Shown here: positions 57,964 through 64,000 of the stretch, piece by piece
Layout of the letters: every line of letters starts with the position of its first letter
How positions within the stretch are numbered: the first letter of the stretch is position 1
NCBI RefSeq assembly: GCF_900107675.1
Contig: NZ_FNRI01000003.1
Span: forward strand, 62,001 to 126,000
Reading direction: 5' to 3'
Length of the DNA stretch: 64,000 nucleotides
Source of the DNA: Alistipes timonensis JC136
GTDB lineage: Bacteria > Bacteroidota > Bacteroidia > Bacteroidales > Rikenellaceae
Position numbers and translations under genes: made by a program
The notes under the pieces: model-generated
What the model was told of the DNA's origin: nothing
Databases searched by the model: none
Seen by the model: only the letters and a program-made list of their open reading frames with translations

Positions 57964-57991
57964 AAGATACATTATTGGTAATAATGGGTCT
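57964..57991 (-). repeat. Right inverted repeat of the putative invertible segment (IRR)
   Basis: Inverse complement of IRL over 22 contiguous bases (57970-57991) plus AAGA (57964-57967). The two mismatched positions are 57968-57969. The central trinucleotide is GGT here and ACC in IRL, as expected for inverted crossover sites. Confidence 0.88.
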
Positions 57992-58030
57992 TGAATTTTT
58001 TTATTGTCCTGTTCCTTTCTCTCCATCCGA

Positions 58031-58064
58031 AAAATCCGAACGGTTTACAGAACCGGCTTTTTTA
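58031..58064. terminator. Short bidirectional terminator at the recombinase 3' end
   Basis: CGGTT-TACAG-AACCG followed by GCTTTTTT on the plus strand. Read leftwards the stem is followed by CGGATTTTTC. It could end both the recombinase mRNA and rightward transcripts from the OFF-oriented promoter. Confidence 0.55.
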
Positions 58065-59033
58065 CAGATCGATGATTTTGCGATTCGCCCGGTCGATGAT
58101 ATTGTGATCGAGCTGCGTGAGGTAGATGCGCGTCGTCCTCTCGGACGTATGTCCCATCCCGGCGCTGATCACCGTGAGCGGTGTGCCGCAGTCACGGGCC
58201 AGAGTGGCCCATGAATGGCGTGCGACATAGAATGTCAGCGGTTCCGGGAGATTTAACAGGACTCCGATCTTTCGGATGAATTTGTTCAGCTCGCGCTGCT
58301 GCTGGCGGTAATTCGTATAGCTGTCGTCTTTTGCCAGGATCGGAAGAATGTAAGGCGACGCATTGCGATAACGGTCGATGAGCCGCTGCAACTGCGGCTC
58401 GATGCTCATCAGCAACGTCTGACCCGTCTTGTGGCGCACATAAGTCAGCACGCCGTTGCGGATATTGCCCGTGCGCAGGTAACACATGTCCACGAACGAC
58501 ATGCCGCGGGTGAAGAAGCTGAACAGGAATATATCACGCGCAAGAGCATATTTGGGGTGATACGACGAGAGGTCGAGGTCGACAATCCGTTTGAGGTTCG
58601 CACGCGACAGCGCCCGTTTGCGGGTCGCGGTCTGCCTGACGGTCAGCTGTCCGAAGGGGTTGACGTGGGAAGCGGGAATAAGCCGTTTCCTGACGGCCCG
58701 GTTGTAGACGGCCCGGAGGTTGCGCAGGTGGAAAATCACGGTGTTCGCGGAGACGCCGCGCGCCCGAAGCCAGCGCTCGTAGCGCTCGACCCAGCGAACG
58801 GTGAACTGTCTCGGCGTCAGACGCATCCCGTTCAGGTAACTCAGCAACAACCGGAACGATGCCCGGTAATTTGCTGCCGACCCTTTTTTCCCTGCCTTTT
58901 CGTAATCGAAGATGTGCTGCGAGAAACACAACACGAAGTCGAATTGCTCGTTACTACGGGCACGATTCATCCCGGACGGGTATGCCCCGACAACCGGATG
59001 CCGCCCCGTAAAAGCGGAATCTGGGGAATACAT
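58062..59033 (-). CDS. Tyrosine site-specific recombinase (probable DNA invertase)
   Basis: A 323-residue phage-integrase-type recombinase. The SAM-like core-binding domain is at about 35-125 (RWVERYERWLRARGVSANTV). The catalytic domain has the first Arg in FSFFTRGMSFVDMCYLR, Lys in VRHKTGQTLLM, the YVARHSWATLAR box (Arg-His, with Tyr where other families have His), GMGHTSERTTRIYLTQL with the second His and the nucleophile Tyr. Short single-gene recombinases of this type flip promoters in Bacteroides. The terminal ...NRKIIDL is complete. A start at 58970 is also possible. Confidence 0.92.
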   Translation of the reverse strand: MYSPDSAFTGRHPVVGAYPSGMNRARSNEQFDFVLCFSQHIFDYEKAGKKGSAANYRASFRLLLSYLNGMRLTPRQFTVRWVERYERWLRARGVSANTVIFHLRNLRAVYNRAVRKRLIPASHVNPFGQLTVRQTATRKRALSRANLKRIVDLDLSSYHPKYALARDIFLFSFFTRGMSFVDMCYLRTGNIRNGVLTYVRHKTGQTLLMSIEPQLQRLIDRYRNASPYILPILAKDDSYTNYRQQQRELNKFIRKIGVLLNLPEPLTFYVARHSWATLARDCGTPLTVISAGMGHTSERTTRIYLTQLDHNIIDRANRKIIDL

Positions 59034-59034
59034 A

Positions 59035-59048
59035 ATTAAAATTTTAAT
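59035..59048. promoter_or_regulatory. Palindrome in the recombinase leader
   Basis: ATTAAAATTTTAAT, a perfect 14-bp palindrome directly before the start codon. It may fold over or mark the ribosome binding region, or bind a regulator. Confidence 0.35.
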
Positions 59049-59070
59049 GCGAAGAATTAGTCACTGTATG

Positions 59071-59099
59071 CAAAGATACAAAATTAGCACCATCTTCAA
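59071..59099 (-). promoter_or_regulatory. Recombinase gene promoter
   Basis: On the minus strand TTG (59097-59099), 18 bp, TATCTTTG (59071-59078). The leader is about 30 nt. Confidence 0.6.
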
Positions 59100-59333
59100 C
59101 CATGCAGGTCGGTGATACAGCGCAAATTAGTCTTTCGCCAACGGCCTTTTTTCGCCCCTCACGGAGCATTCGCCGCGACCGTATATTTTATATAACAGAC
59201 TGATAATATAATATTTGATACCTTTCCAGACCTTTTCCCGGACCCATTTTTTCACGCGCTTGTATTTGAGCGAACCAAATGGCGCACTGCTCGTTTTTTC
59301 GGCAGATCCGGCAGCAATTTTTATCGGATGCGA
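59100..59333. other. Intergenic stretch without recognisable genes
   Basis: Part of the 446-bp gap between the recombinase and GntR genes. It is AT-richer than its surroundings (for example a run of TA-rich sequence at 59184-59220). No gene, tRNA or strong hairpin was found. Two short antiparallel open frames here overlap each other and have no family features. Confidence 0.5.
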
Positions 59334-59365
59334 TTTGTTGTTTAAAGAAAAAAGTGCTATGTTTG
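59334..59365 (+). promoter_or_regulatory. Promoter of the GntR/UTRA regulator gene
   Basis: TTTG (59334-59337), 20 bp, TATGTTTG (59358-59365), an exact match. Leader of about 110 nt. Confidence 0.75.
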
Positions 59366-59479
59366 CACATATTCTACAACCCCGACAAATTGATTCCGGC
59401 GGCTAAAGCCGAGCAAAGCACTCATAATGAAATCTTTGAAGCGCTAAAACAGTCATAGGATACATACATAACCCTCAAT

Positions 59480-60217
59480 ATGTCATACGCTATGACCGAA
59501 GTGAAAGTGAACAAACCGCTGCACGTGCTGGCGGAGGAGGCGATCAAAAAGATGATCGTGCTTCCCGAATACCAGAACGGCAAACTGCTGCCCAACGAGA
59601 TCGAACTCGCACGCAGCCTAAATATTTCGCGTAACACACTGCGCCAGGCCATCAACAAGATGGTCTTCGAAGGACTGCTCTGCCGTCGCAAAGGGTACGG
59701 CACATGGGTCGCCAAAAAAACCATCACGGGCGGTGTGAAAAACTGGCTGAGCTTCTCGCAGGAGATGCAACGGCTGGGTATTCAAGTCAAAAACTACGAG
59801 CTGCATATATCTATGGAACAGCCCGATGAAAACGTCCGCCGGTTCTTCGGCATGGGAGAGGGTATAAACGAGCTCTGCCTGAAGCTGGAACGCGTAAGGG
59901 GGCACGCCGAATATCCGTTCGTGGTCTTCATCTCCTATTTCAACCCCAAATTTCCGATCAGCAGCGACGACAACTTCGCCATGCCGCTCTACGAACTGCT
60001 CGAGAAACAATACGACATCGTCGTACACACCTCCGTCGAGGAGATTTCGGCCCGGCTGGCCGGAAAACGGGTCGCTTCGAAGCTGCGCATTCCGGAGAAC
60101 GACCCGATCCTGATCCGCCGCCGCTTTGTCTACGATATCAAAGGCGTACCCGTCGAATATAACATCGGCTACTACCGCGCCGACAGTTTCACCTACACGA
60201 TCACGGCCGAGCGATAG
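59480..60217 (+). CDS. GntR-family (HutC/UTRA) transcriptional regulator
   Basis: A 245-residue regulator. The winged helix is in KLLPNEIELARSLNISRNTL and RQAINKMVFEGLLCRRKGYG (about 35-78); the UTRA effector domain follows (LCLKLERVRGHAEYPFVVFI, SYFNPKF, PIL IRRRFVYDIKGVPVEYNI-type end, RADSFTYTITAER). UTRA regulators sense sugars or sugar phosphates. A second ATG four codons in is possible. The downstream sugar-isomerase gene has two GT-N4-AC palindromes at its promoter, the expected GntR operator form. Confidence 0.9.
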   Translation: MSYAMTEVKVNKPLHVLAEEAIKKMIVLPEYQNGKLLPNEIELARSLNISRNTLRQAINKMVFEGLLCRRKGYGTWVAKKTITGGVKNWLSFSQEMQRLGIQVKNYELHISMEQPDENVRRFFGMGEGINELCLKLERVRGHAEYPFVVFISYFNPKFPISSDDNFAMPLYELLEKQYDIVVHTSVEEISARLAGKRVASKLRIPENDPILIRRRFVYDIKGVPVEYNIGYYRADSFTYTITAER

Positions 60218-60260
60218 CCGCACAATAGAGCTTTGACAGTCGTTTCAGGCTGTTTTCCAC

Positions 60261-60290
60261 GTCGGAAGGAGACCTCCTTCCGACTTTTTT
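60261..60290 (+). terminator. Terminator after the GntR gene
   Basis: GTCGGAAGGA, loop GACC, TCCTTCCGAC, then T6. Strong. Confidence 0.9.
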
Positions 60291-60320
60291 CATCCCCGGG
60301 CCAAAAAAAAGTGCCAAACT

Positions 60321-60380
60321 ATTTTGTATTTACAAAATATGTTACTTTATTTGCACAAATAATAATATGTATGAACATAT
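60321..60380 (+). promoter_or_regulatory. Promoter with two GT-N4-AC palindromes
   Basis: Promoter: TTTG (60323-60326), 19 bp, TTTATTTG (60346-60353). Palindrome 1 is ATTTTGTA-TT-TACAAAAT (60321-60338), over the -33 box. Palindrome 2 is ATATGT-ATGA-ACATAT (60365-60380), just past the start point. Their GT...AC cores are 43 bp apart, about four helical turns. Confidence 0.7.
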
Positions 60381-60400
60381 ATAACAATATAAGATATACC

Positions 60401-62176
60401 ATGTATAGAAAATCAGACAGTTTCCTGGCTCCCGTCCAGGCGGCCGAAACACCGGCGGGCGAATACGAACTCTACCCGGCATTTGAGATCGGAGATGAGA
60501 TATACAGCCGCATCGAGGTGCTCGCGGAGCGGATCGCCGCAGAAAAAAGCGTCGTCATCGACGGTTACGAAGGCATCCTGTGGGAAAAATTCATCGGATC
60601 GCTGGTCCGCGCCCTCGAGTCGCGGGGCCGGAAGGCGGCGGCCATTCCCGTGGCCGGTGCGCTGAAGAGCGAGACGGAGATCGACACGCTGATCGCCCCC
60701 TTCATGGGCGAGGAGGATTCGATTTTCGGCCGCATGACCGACCTGCTGCTGATCGACTTCTTCGACCGCACGGCGCTTCGGCAGCTCAGCCCTGACGCCG
60801 AGGCCGACATCACCCTCCTTTACGGTTGCGGCGCCGCGCTGGCGGAGTGGAAAGGCCCGCTCGTGTATGTCGACCTGCCCAAGAACGAACTCCAGTTCCG
60901 CATGGCGGCGGGAGCGGCCTTCAACGTCGGCACGACGCGCCGCATGGACGCCCGGGAGTCCTACAAGCGCTGCTATTTCATCGACTGGCCGATTCTCGAC
61001 GCCTACAAGGGCGCGCTGATCCCCCGCATCGACTGGATCGTCGACGAGCAACGCATCGACGCCTACACGTTCATGAGCGGCGACGCCCTGCGCGAAGGTC
61101 TGCGGCACATGTGTCGCAGCAGTTTCCGCGTCCGCCCGTGGTTCGCACCCGGCGTGTGGGGCGGCACCTACCTGCGCGACCATATCCGGGGTCTCAACCG
61201 CGAAGCGCCGAACATGGCCTGGTCGTATGAACTGATGGCGCTCGAAAACGGAGTCATGTTCAAACATAAGGACACGCTGCTCGAAGTGTCGTTCAGTTTC
61301 CTGATGTCGTACGGCTACCGCGAGGTGCTGGGACATTGCGCCGAGGATTTCAAGGAGGATTTCCCGATCCGCTTCGACTTCCTCGACACGATCGACGGCG
61401 GCAACCTCTCGATCCAATGCCACCCGCGCCCGGAGTACATCCGTTCGCGGTTCGGCAAACCCTACACGCAGGACGAGACCTATTATATCCTGCGCGCGAC
61501 AGACGACGCGCACGTCTACCTGGGTTTTCAGGAAGGCGTACAGAAAGCGCCCTTCACCGCTGCGCTCGAAGAGAGCCAGCGCACCGGAAAGGCGCTCGAC
61601 ATCAAACAATACGTACAATGCTTCCCGGCCCGCAAACACGAGCTGTTCCTCATCCCCAACGGAACGATCCACGCCTCGGGCGCCGGCAACCTCGTACTGG
61701 AGATCAGCAGCGCACCCTATATCTTCACCTTCAAAATGTACGACTGGGTGCGCCTCGACATCGACGGCCGCCCCCGTCCGATCAACATTGAGCACGGGCT
61801 GAACAACGTCCGCTTCGAACGCAACGGCAAGGTGGTTCCGGAGACGCTCATCAGCAAACCGAGCGTCATGGAGCGCAACGAAAGCTATACGCAGGAGCAC
61901 CTGCCCACACATCCCGACCACTTCTACGACGTGCACCGCTACCGCCTGCACGACGCGCACAGCCTGACGATCGACACCGGCAACCGCTGCCACGTCTGGA
62001 TGGTCGTCGAAGGCTCCGGCGTCGAGGTCGAGACCACCGACGGACGCAGGGAGCGTTACAACTACCTCGAAACGTTCATCATCCCGGCAGCCGCAGGCTC
62101 CTACACGCTCTACAACGTGTCGGGAGGCGACCTGCTGATGGTCAAAGCCTTCGTGAAGGACTCCTACAAGCTGTAA
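60401..62176 (+). CDS. Class I mannose-6-phosphate isomerase-like protein with kinase-like N-terminal region
   Basis: A 591-residue protein. The C-terminal half, from about 260, is a type I phosphomannose isomerase cupin: IDGGNLSIQCHPRPEYIR (Gln, His metal ligands), TQDETYYILRAT (Glu) and LIPNGTIHASGAGNLVLEIS (His). The N-terminal region (EKSVVIDGYEGILWEKFIGS, LVRALESRGRKAAAIPV, LLLIDFFDRTALRQL) resembles a nucleoside-kinase-like fold, but the P-loop Gly-Lys-Ser/Thr is replaced by EGILWEK. I start at 60401; an ATG at 60371 lies inside palindrome 2. It likely interconverts a hexose phosphate made by the downstream ROK kinase. Confidence 0.82.
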   Translation: MYRKSDSFLAPVQAAETPAGEYELYPAFEIGDEIYSRIEVLAERIAAEKSVVIDGYEGILWEKFIGSLVRALESRGRKAAAIPVAGALKSETEIDTLIAPFMGEEDSIFGRMTDLLLIDFFDRTALRQLSPDAEADITLLYGCGAALAEWKGPLVYVDLPKNELQFRMAAGAAFNVGTTRRMDARESYKRCYFIDWPILDAYKGALIPRIDWIVDEQRIDAYTFMSGDALREGLRHMCRSSFRVRPWFAPGVWGGTYLRDHIRGLNREAPNMAWSYELMALENGVMFKHKDTLLEVSFSFLMSYGYREVLGHCAEDFKEDFPIRFDFLDTIDGGNLSIQCHPRPEYIRSRFGKPYTQDETYYILRATDDAHVYLGFQEGVQKAPFTAALEESQRTGKALDIKQYVQCFPARKHELFLIPNGTIHASGAGNLVLEISSAPYIFTFKMYDWVRLDIDGRPRPINIEHGLNNVRFERNGKVVPETLISKPSVMERNESYTQEHLPTHPDHFYDVHRYRLHDAHSLTIDTGNRCHVWMVVEGSGVEVETTDGRRERYNYLETFIIPAAAGSYTLYNVSGGDLLMVKAFVKDSYKL

Positions 62177-62203
62177 ACAGAATTCCAACCCAAAACCCGA
62201 ACC

Positions 62204-63379
62204 ATGAATAAAAAACACAGCCTGAGCCGCCTGCTGCCCGTGCTTTTCGGATTCTTCATCATGGGCTTCTGCGACGTGGTAGGCGTGGCGACAAGCTACG
62301 TGCAGCAACATTTCGCGCTCTCGGAAAGCCTCGCGGGACTCATTCCCTCGATGGTCTTCCTGTGGTTCCTGCTGCTGGCCGTGCCGGTGGCCTTCTGGAT
62401 GAACCGCATCGGCCGCCGCCGCATGGTGATCGTGGGCAACGTCATCACGATCGTCGGCATGCTCACGCCGCTGGCGGATTACTCGTTCGCCGCCTGTCTG
62501 GCCGCCTTCGCCCTGCTGGGCATCGGCAACACGATCCTGCAGGTGTCGCTCAACCCCCTGCTGACGAACGTCGTCGACGGACGCGCCCTCTCCAGCTCGC
62601 TGACCGCCGGACAGGTCATCAAAGCGGTCTCCTCGTTCAGCGGCCCCTTCATCGCCACCTTCGCCGCCTCGACGCTGGGCAACTGGATCTGGATGTTCCC
62701 GATCTTCGCCGGAGCGTCGCTGATCTCGGCGCTGTGGCTGCTGGCCACCCCGATCGAAGAGTCCCCGGCCGAACGCTCGTCGTCGATGGGCGAGGTTTTT
62801 TCAGTGCTCCGCGACCGGAAGATCCGGCTGCTCTTCCTCGGCATCGTCGCCATCGTGGGCATCGACGTCGGGCTGAACACACTGGCCCCGAAACTGCTGA
62901 TCGAGCGGTGCGGCATGCCCCTCGAAAGCGCTGGCTACGGGTCGAGCGTCTACTTTTTCTGCCGGGTGATCGGAGCGTTCACCGGCACGCTGCTGCTGAC
63001 CCGCCTCTCCGACCGAACCTACTACTTCTCCCACATCCTGCTGGGAATCGCCGTGCTGGGTGCGCTCTACTTCGCACACAGCCGCTACGCCATCCTGATC
63101 GCCCTCGGAACGGAGGGATTCGCCTTCTCGAGCATCTTCGCCGTCATCTATTCCCAGGCGCTCAAACACATGCCCGCCCGGGCCAACGAAATCTCGGGAC
63201 TGATGATAACGGGCGTCTTCGGCGGTGCCGTCGTACCGCCCCTGATGGGCTTGCTGACCGACGCCGTGGGCTCGCAGGCCGGTTCGCTGGCCGTGCTCAC
63301 CCTCTTCGCACTCTACCTGCTGGGCTGCGGCCTGATGATCCGATCCGAAAAAACCGAAAACCATGTATCAGCACGATGA
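62204..63379 (+). CDS. MFS sugar transporter (FucP/GlcP-like)
   Basis: A 391-residue transporter with about 12 helices: LLPVLFGFFIMGFCDVVGVA, SLAGLIPSMVFLWFLLLAVP, the loop FWMNRIGRRRMVIVGN (motif A), LLGIGNTILQVSLNPLLTNV and HMPARANEISGLMITGVFGG AVVPPLMG-type ending. The N-x-L-x-x-x-V pattern fits proton-sugar symporters of the fucose/glucose group. Its 3' end overlaps the ROK gene by 17 bp. Confidence 0.9.
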   Translation: MNKKHSLSRLLPVLFGFFIMGFCDVVGVATSYVQQHFALSESLAGLIPSMVFLWFLLLAVPVAFWMNRIGRRRMVIVGNVITIVGMLTPLADYSFAACLAAFALLGIGNTILQVSLNPLLTNVVDGRALSSSLTAGQVIKAVSSFSGPFIATFAASTLGNWIWMFPIFAGASLISALWLLATPIEESPAERSSSMGEVFSVLRDRKIRLLFLGIVAIVGIDVGLNTLAPKLLIERCGMPLESAGYGSSVYFFCRVIGAFTGTLLLTRLSDRTYYFSHILLGIAVLGALYFAHSRYAILIALGTEGFAFSSIFAVIYSQALKHMPARANEISGLMITGVFGGAVVPPLMGLLTDAVGSQAGSLAVLTLFALYLLGCGLMIRSEKTENHVSAR

Positions 63380-64000
63380 CAGAACGGTCGTAACGCTCGA
63401 CGCGGGCGGTACGAACTTCGTATTCGGGGCCATGCGGGGCTGTGAGTTCATCACCGAGCCCCTTTGCCGGCCTTCGAACTCCCACGACCTGGACCTGTGC
63501 CTGCGAACCCTCGTCGAAGGGTTCCGCGAGGTGATCTCCCGGCTCGACACACCTCCCGTGGCGATCAGCTTCGCATTCCCGGGACCGGCCGACTATCCCC
63601 ACGGGATTATCGGCGGCAACCTGCCCAACTTCCCGTCGTTCCGCGACGGCGTAGCCCTCGGGCCGTTCCTCGAGATGAAATTCGGCATCCCGGTCTTCAT
63701 CAACAACGACGGCAACCTCTTCGCCTACGGCGAGGCCATGGTCGGGGCGCTTCCGTGGGTCAATGCACAACTGGCCGCCGCCGGATCGCAGAAACGCTAC
63801 CGCAACCTGCTGGGCGTGACGCTCGGAACGGGATTCGGCTGCGGCGTGGTCATCGGCGGGGAGCTGCTGCTGGGCGACAACGCCTCGGGCGGCGACGTGT
63901 GGTGTTTCCGCAACGGCAAGCATCCCGAATACATCATCGAGGAGAGCGTCAGCATCCGGGCCGTAAAACGCGTCTACGCCGAGCGTTCGGGCGACACGGC
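63363..64000 (+). CDS. ROK-family kinase (3' end outside window)
   Basis: 212 codons are visible without a stop. MYQHDDRTVVTLDAGGTNFV carries the ATP phosphate loop (DAGGTN); ISFAFPGPADYP, FINNDGNLFAYGEAMVG (sugar-binding Asn-Asp) and LGVTLGTGFGCGVVIGGELL follow. Where most ROK kinases have E-I/F-G-H and a C-x-C-G-x-x-G-C zinc loop, this one has ASGGDVWCFRNGKHPEYIIE, so the zinc motif is absent. With the GntR, isomerase and MFS genes it completes an uptake-phosphorylate-isomerise unit. Confidence 0.88.
   Translation, partial: MYQHDDRTVVTLDAGGTNFVFGAMRGCEFITEPLCRPSNSHDLDLCLRTLVEGFREVISRLDTPPVAISFAFPGPADYPHGIIGGNLPNFPSFRDGVALGPFLEMKFGIPVFINNDGNLFAYGEAMVGALPWVNAQLAAAGSQKRYRNLLGVTLGTGFGCGVVIGGELLLGDNASGGDVWCFRNGKHPEYIIEESVSIRAVKRVYAERSGDT

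Larger units (their letters stand above)
57682..57991. promoter_or_regulatory. Putative invertible promoter segment (phase switch), now OFF
   Basis: 254 bp (57710-57963) between 28-bp inverted repeats. It contains a perfect promoter reading rightwards, away from the leftward operon, and no leftward promoter was seen. It also has a hairpin TCCGGAC/GTCCGGA (57785-57809) and a near direct repeat of GTCTTATTACAGG and GTCTGATTACCAG beside IRL. No open frame. Inversion would place the -7 box at 57752-57759 on the minus strand, about 110 nt from the Rrf2-like start. A tyrosine recombinase gene lies 70 bp to the right. This fills the 425-bp gap between genes. Confidence 0.8.

Noticed and set aside
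57637..58061. A gene hidden in the 425-bp gap
   Set aside because: No open frame of useful length on either strand; the region is explained by repeats, promoter and terminator.
51598..59033. Genomic island integrated at tRNA-Thr with the tyrosine recombinase as its integrase
   Set aside because: I found no second copy of the tRNA 3' end near 59 kb, the tRNA is followed by its own terminator, and the inverted repeats beside the recombinase fit an invertase better. An att-repeat search could reopen this.
59188..59406. Two overlapping 60-63-codon open frames on opposite strands
   Set aside because: No family features, no promoter in the right place, and the stretch holds the GntR promoter.
1..64000. 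CRISPR array, insertion sequence or rRNA operon
   Set aside because: No regularly spaced direct repeats, no transposase motifs and no rRNA-like sequence were seen by eye.

Overview
The window reads as a chromosomal segment of a GC-rich gut Bacteroidales bacterium, most likely Alistipes or a close Rikenellaceae relative (inference). The basis is SusC/SusD outer-membrane pairs, fimbrillin-like lipoproteins, FISUMP-type and DUF3108/DUF4924 proteins, promoters of the Bacteroidota form TTTG-N19/20-TAnnTTTG, a MurA with Asp at the fosfomycin Cys position, and an EF-G2-type elongation factor paralogue. No ribosomal RNA operon, CRISPR array or insertion sequence was seen.

Layout. 1-13 kb: start of a CvpA-like gene, an XRE regulator divergent from a 1079-residue surface lipoprotein with a palindrome in its promoter, a GH2 protein that has lost both catalytic glutamates, WbqC, IspG, RecG and envelope proteins. 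13-29.5 kb: SGNH hydrolase, ROK kinase, a tight five-gene run (polyprenyl synthase, U32 protein, HGSNAT-like membrane protein, MFS pump, LD-carboxypeptidase), M24 peptidase, EF-G2 paralogue, phosphate transporter and GNAT. 29.6-32 kb: rpmH, murA, tdk.

32-49.3 kb is a sialoglycan utilisation locus: NanA lyase, a mutarotase/sodium symporter fusion, SusC/SusD, two GH33 sialidases, a fimbrillin/FISUMP surface lipoprotein, a phosphoesterase, a FadR-type regulator and a serine-type sulfatase. Together these would desialylate host glycans, import and isomerise sialic acid and cleave it to ManNAc and pyruvate. No NanE epimerase is present. A related TTTGT...ACAAA inverted repeat lies before nanA, susC and the regulator gene.

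49.3-59.1 kb holds the most interesting system. A seven-gene leftward operon (Rrf2-like regulator, OmpA-family protein, 100-residue protein, two short acidic-tail peptides each followed by a fimbrillin-type lipoprotein, the second fused to a PI-PLC domain) has no visible promoter of its own. Upstream lies a 254-bp segment bounded by 28-bp inverted repeats, next to a tyrosine recombinase gene. The segment carries a strong promoter that currently points away from the operon. I infer an invertible phase-variation switch captured in the OFF orientation.

59.4-64 kb: a second sugar locus with a GntR/UTRA regulator, a phosphomannose-isomerase-like protein with a kinase-like N-terminal region, an MFS sugar transporter and a ROK kinase running off the window edge. 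Two GT-N4-AC palindromes at the promoter look like the regulator's operators.
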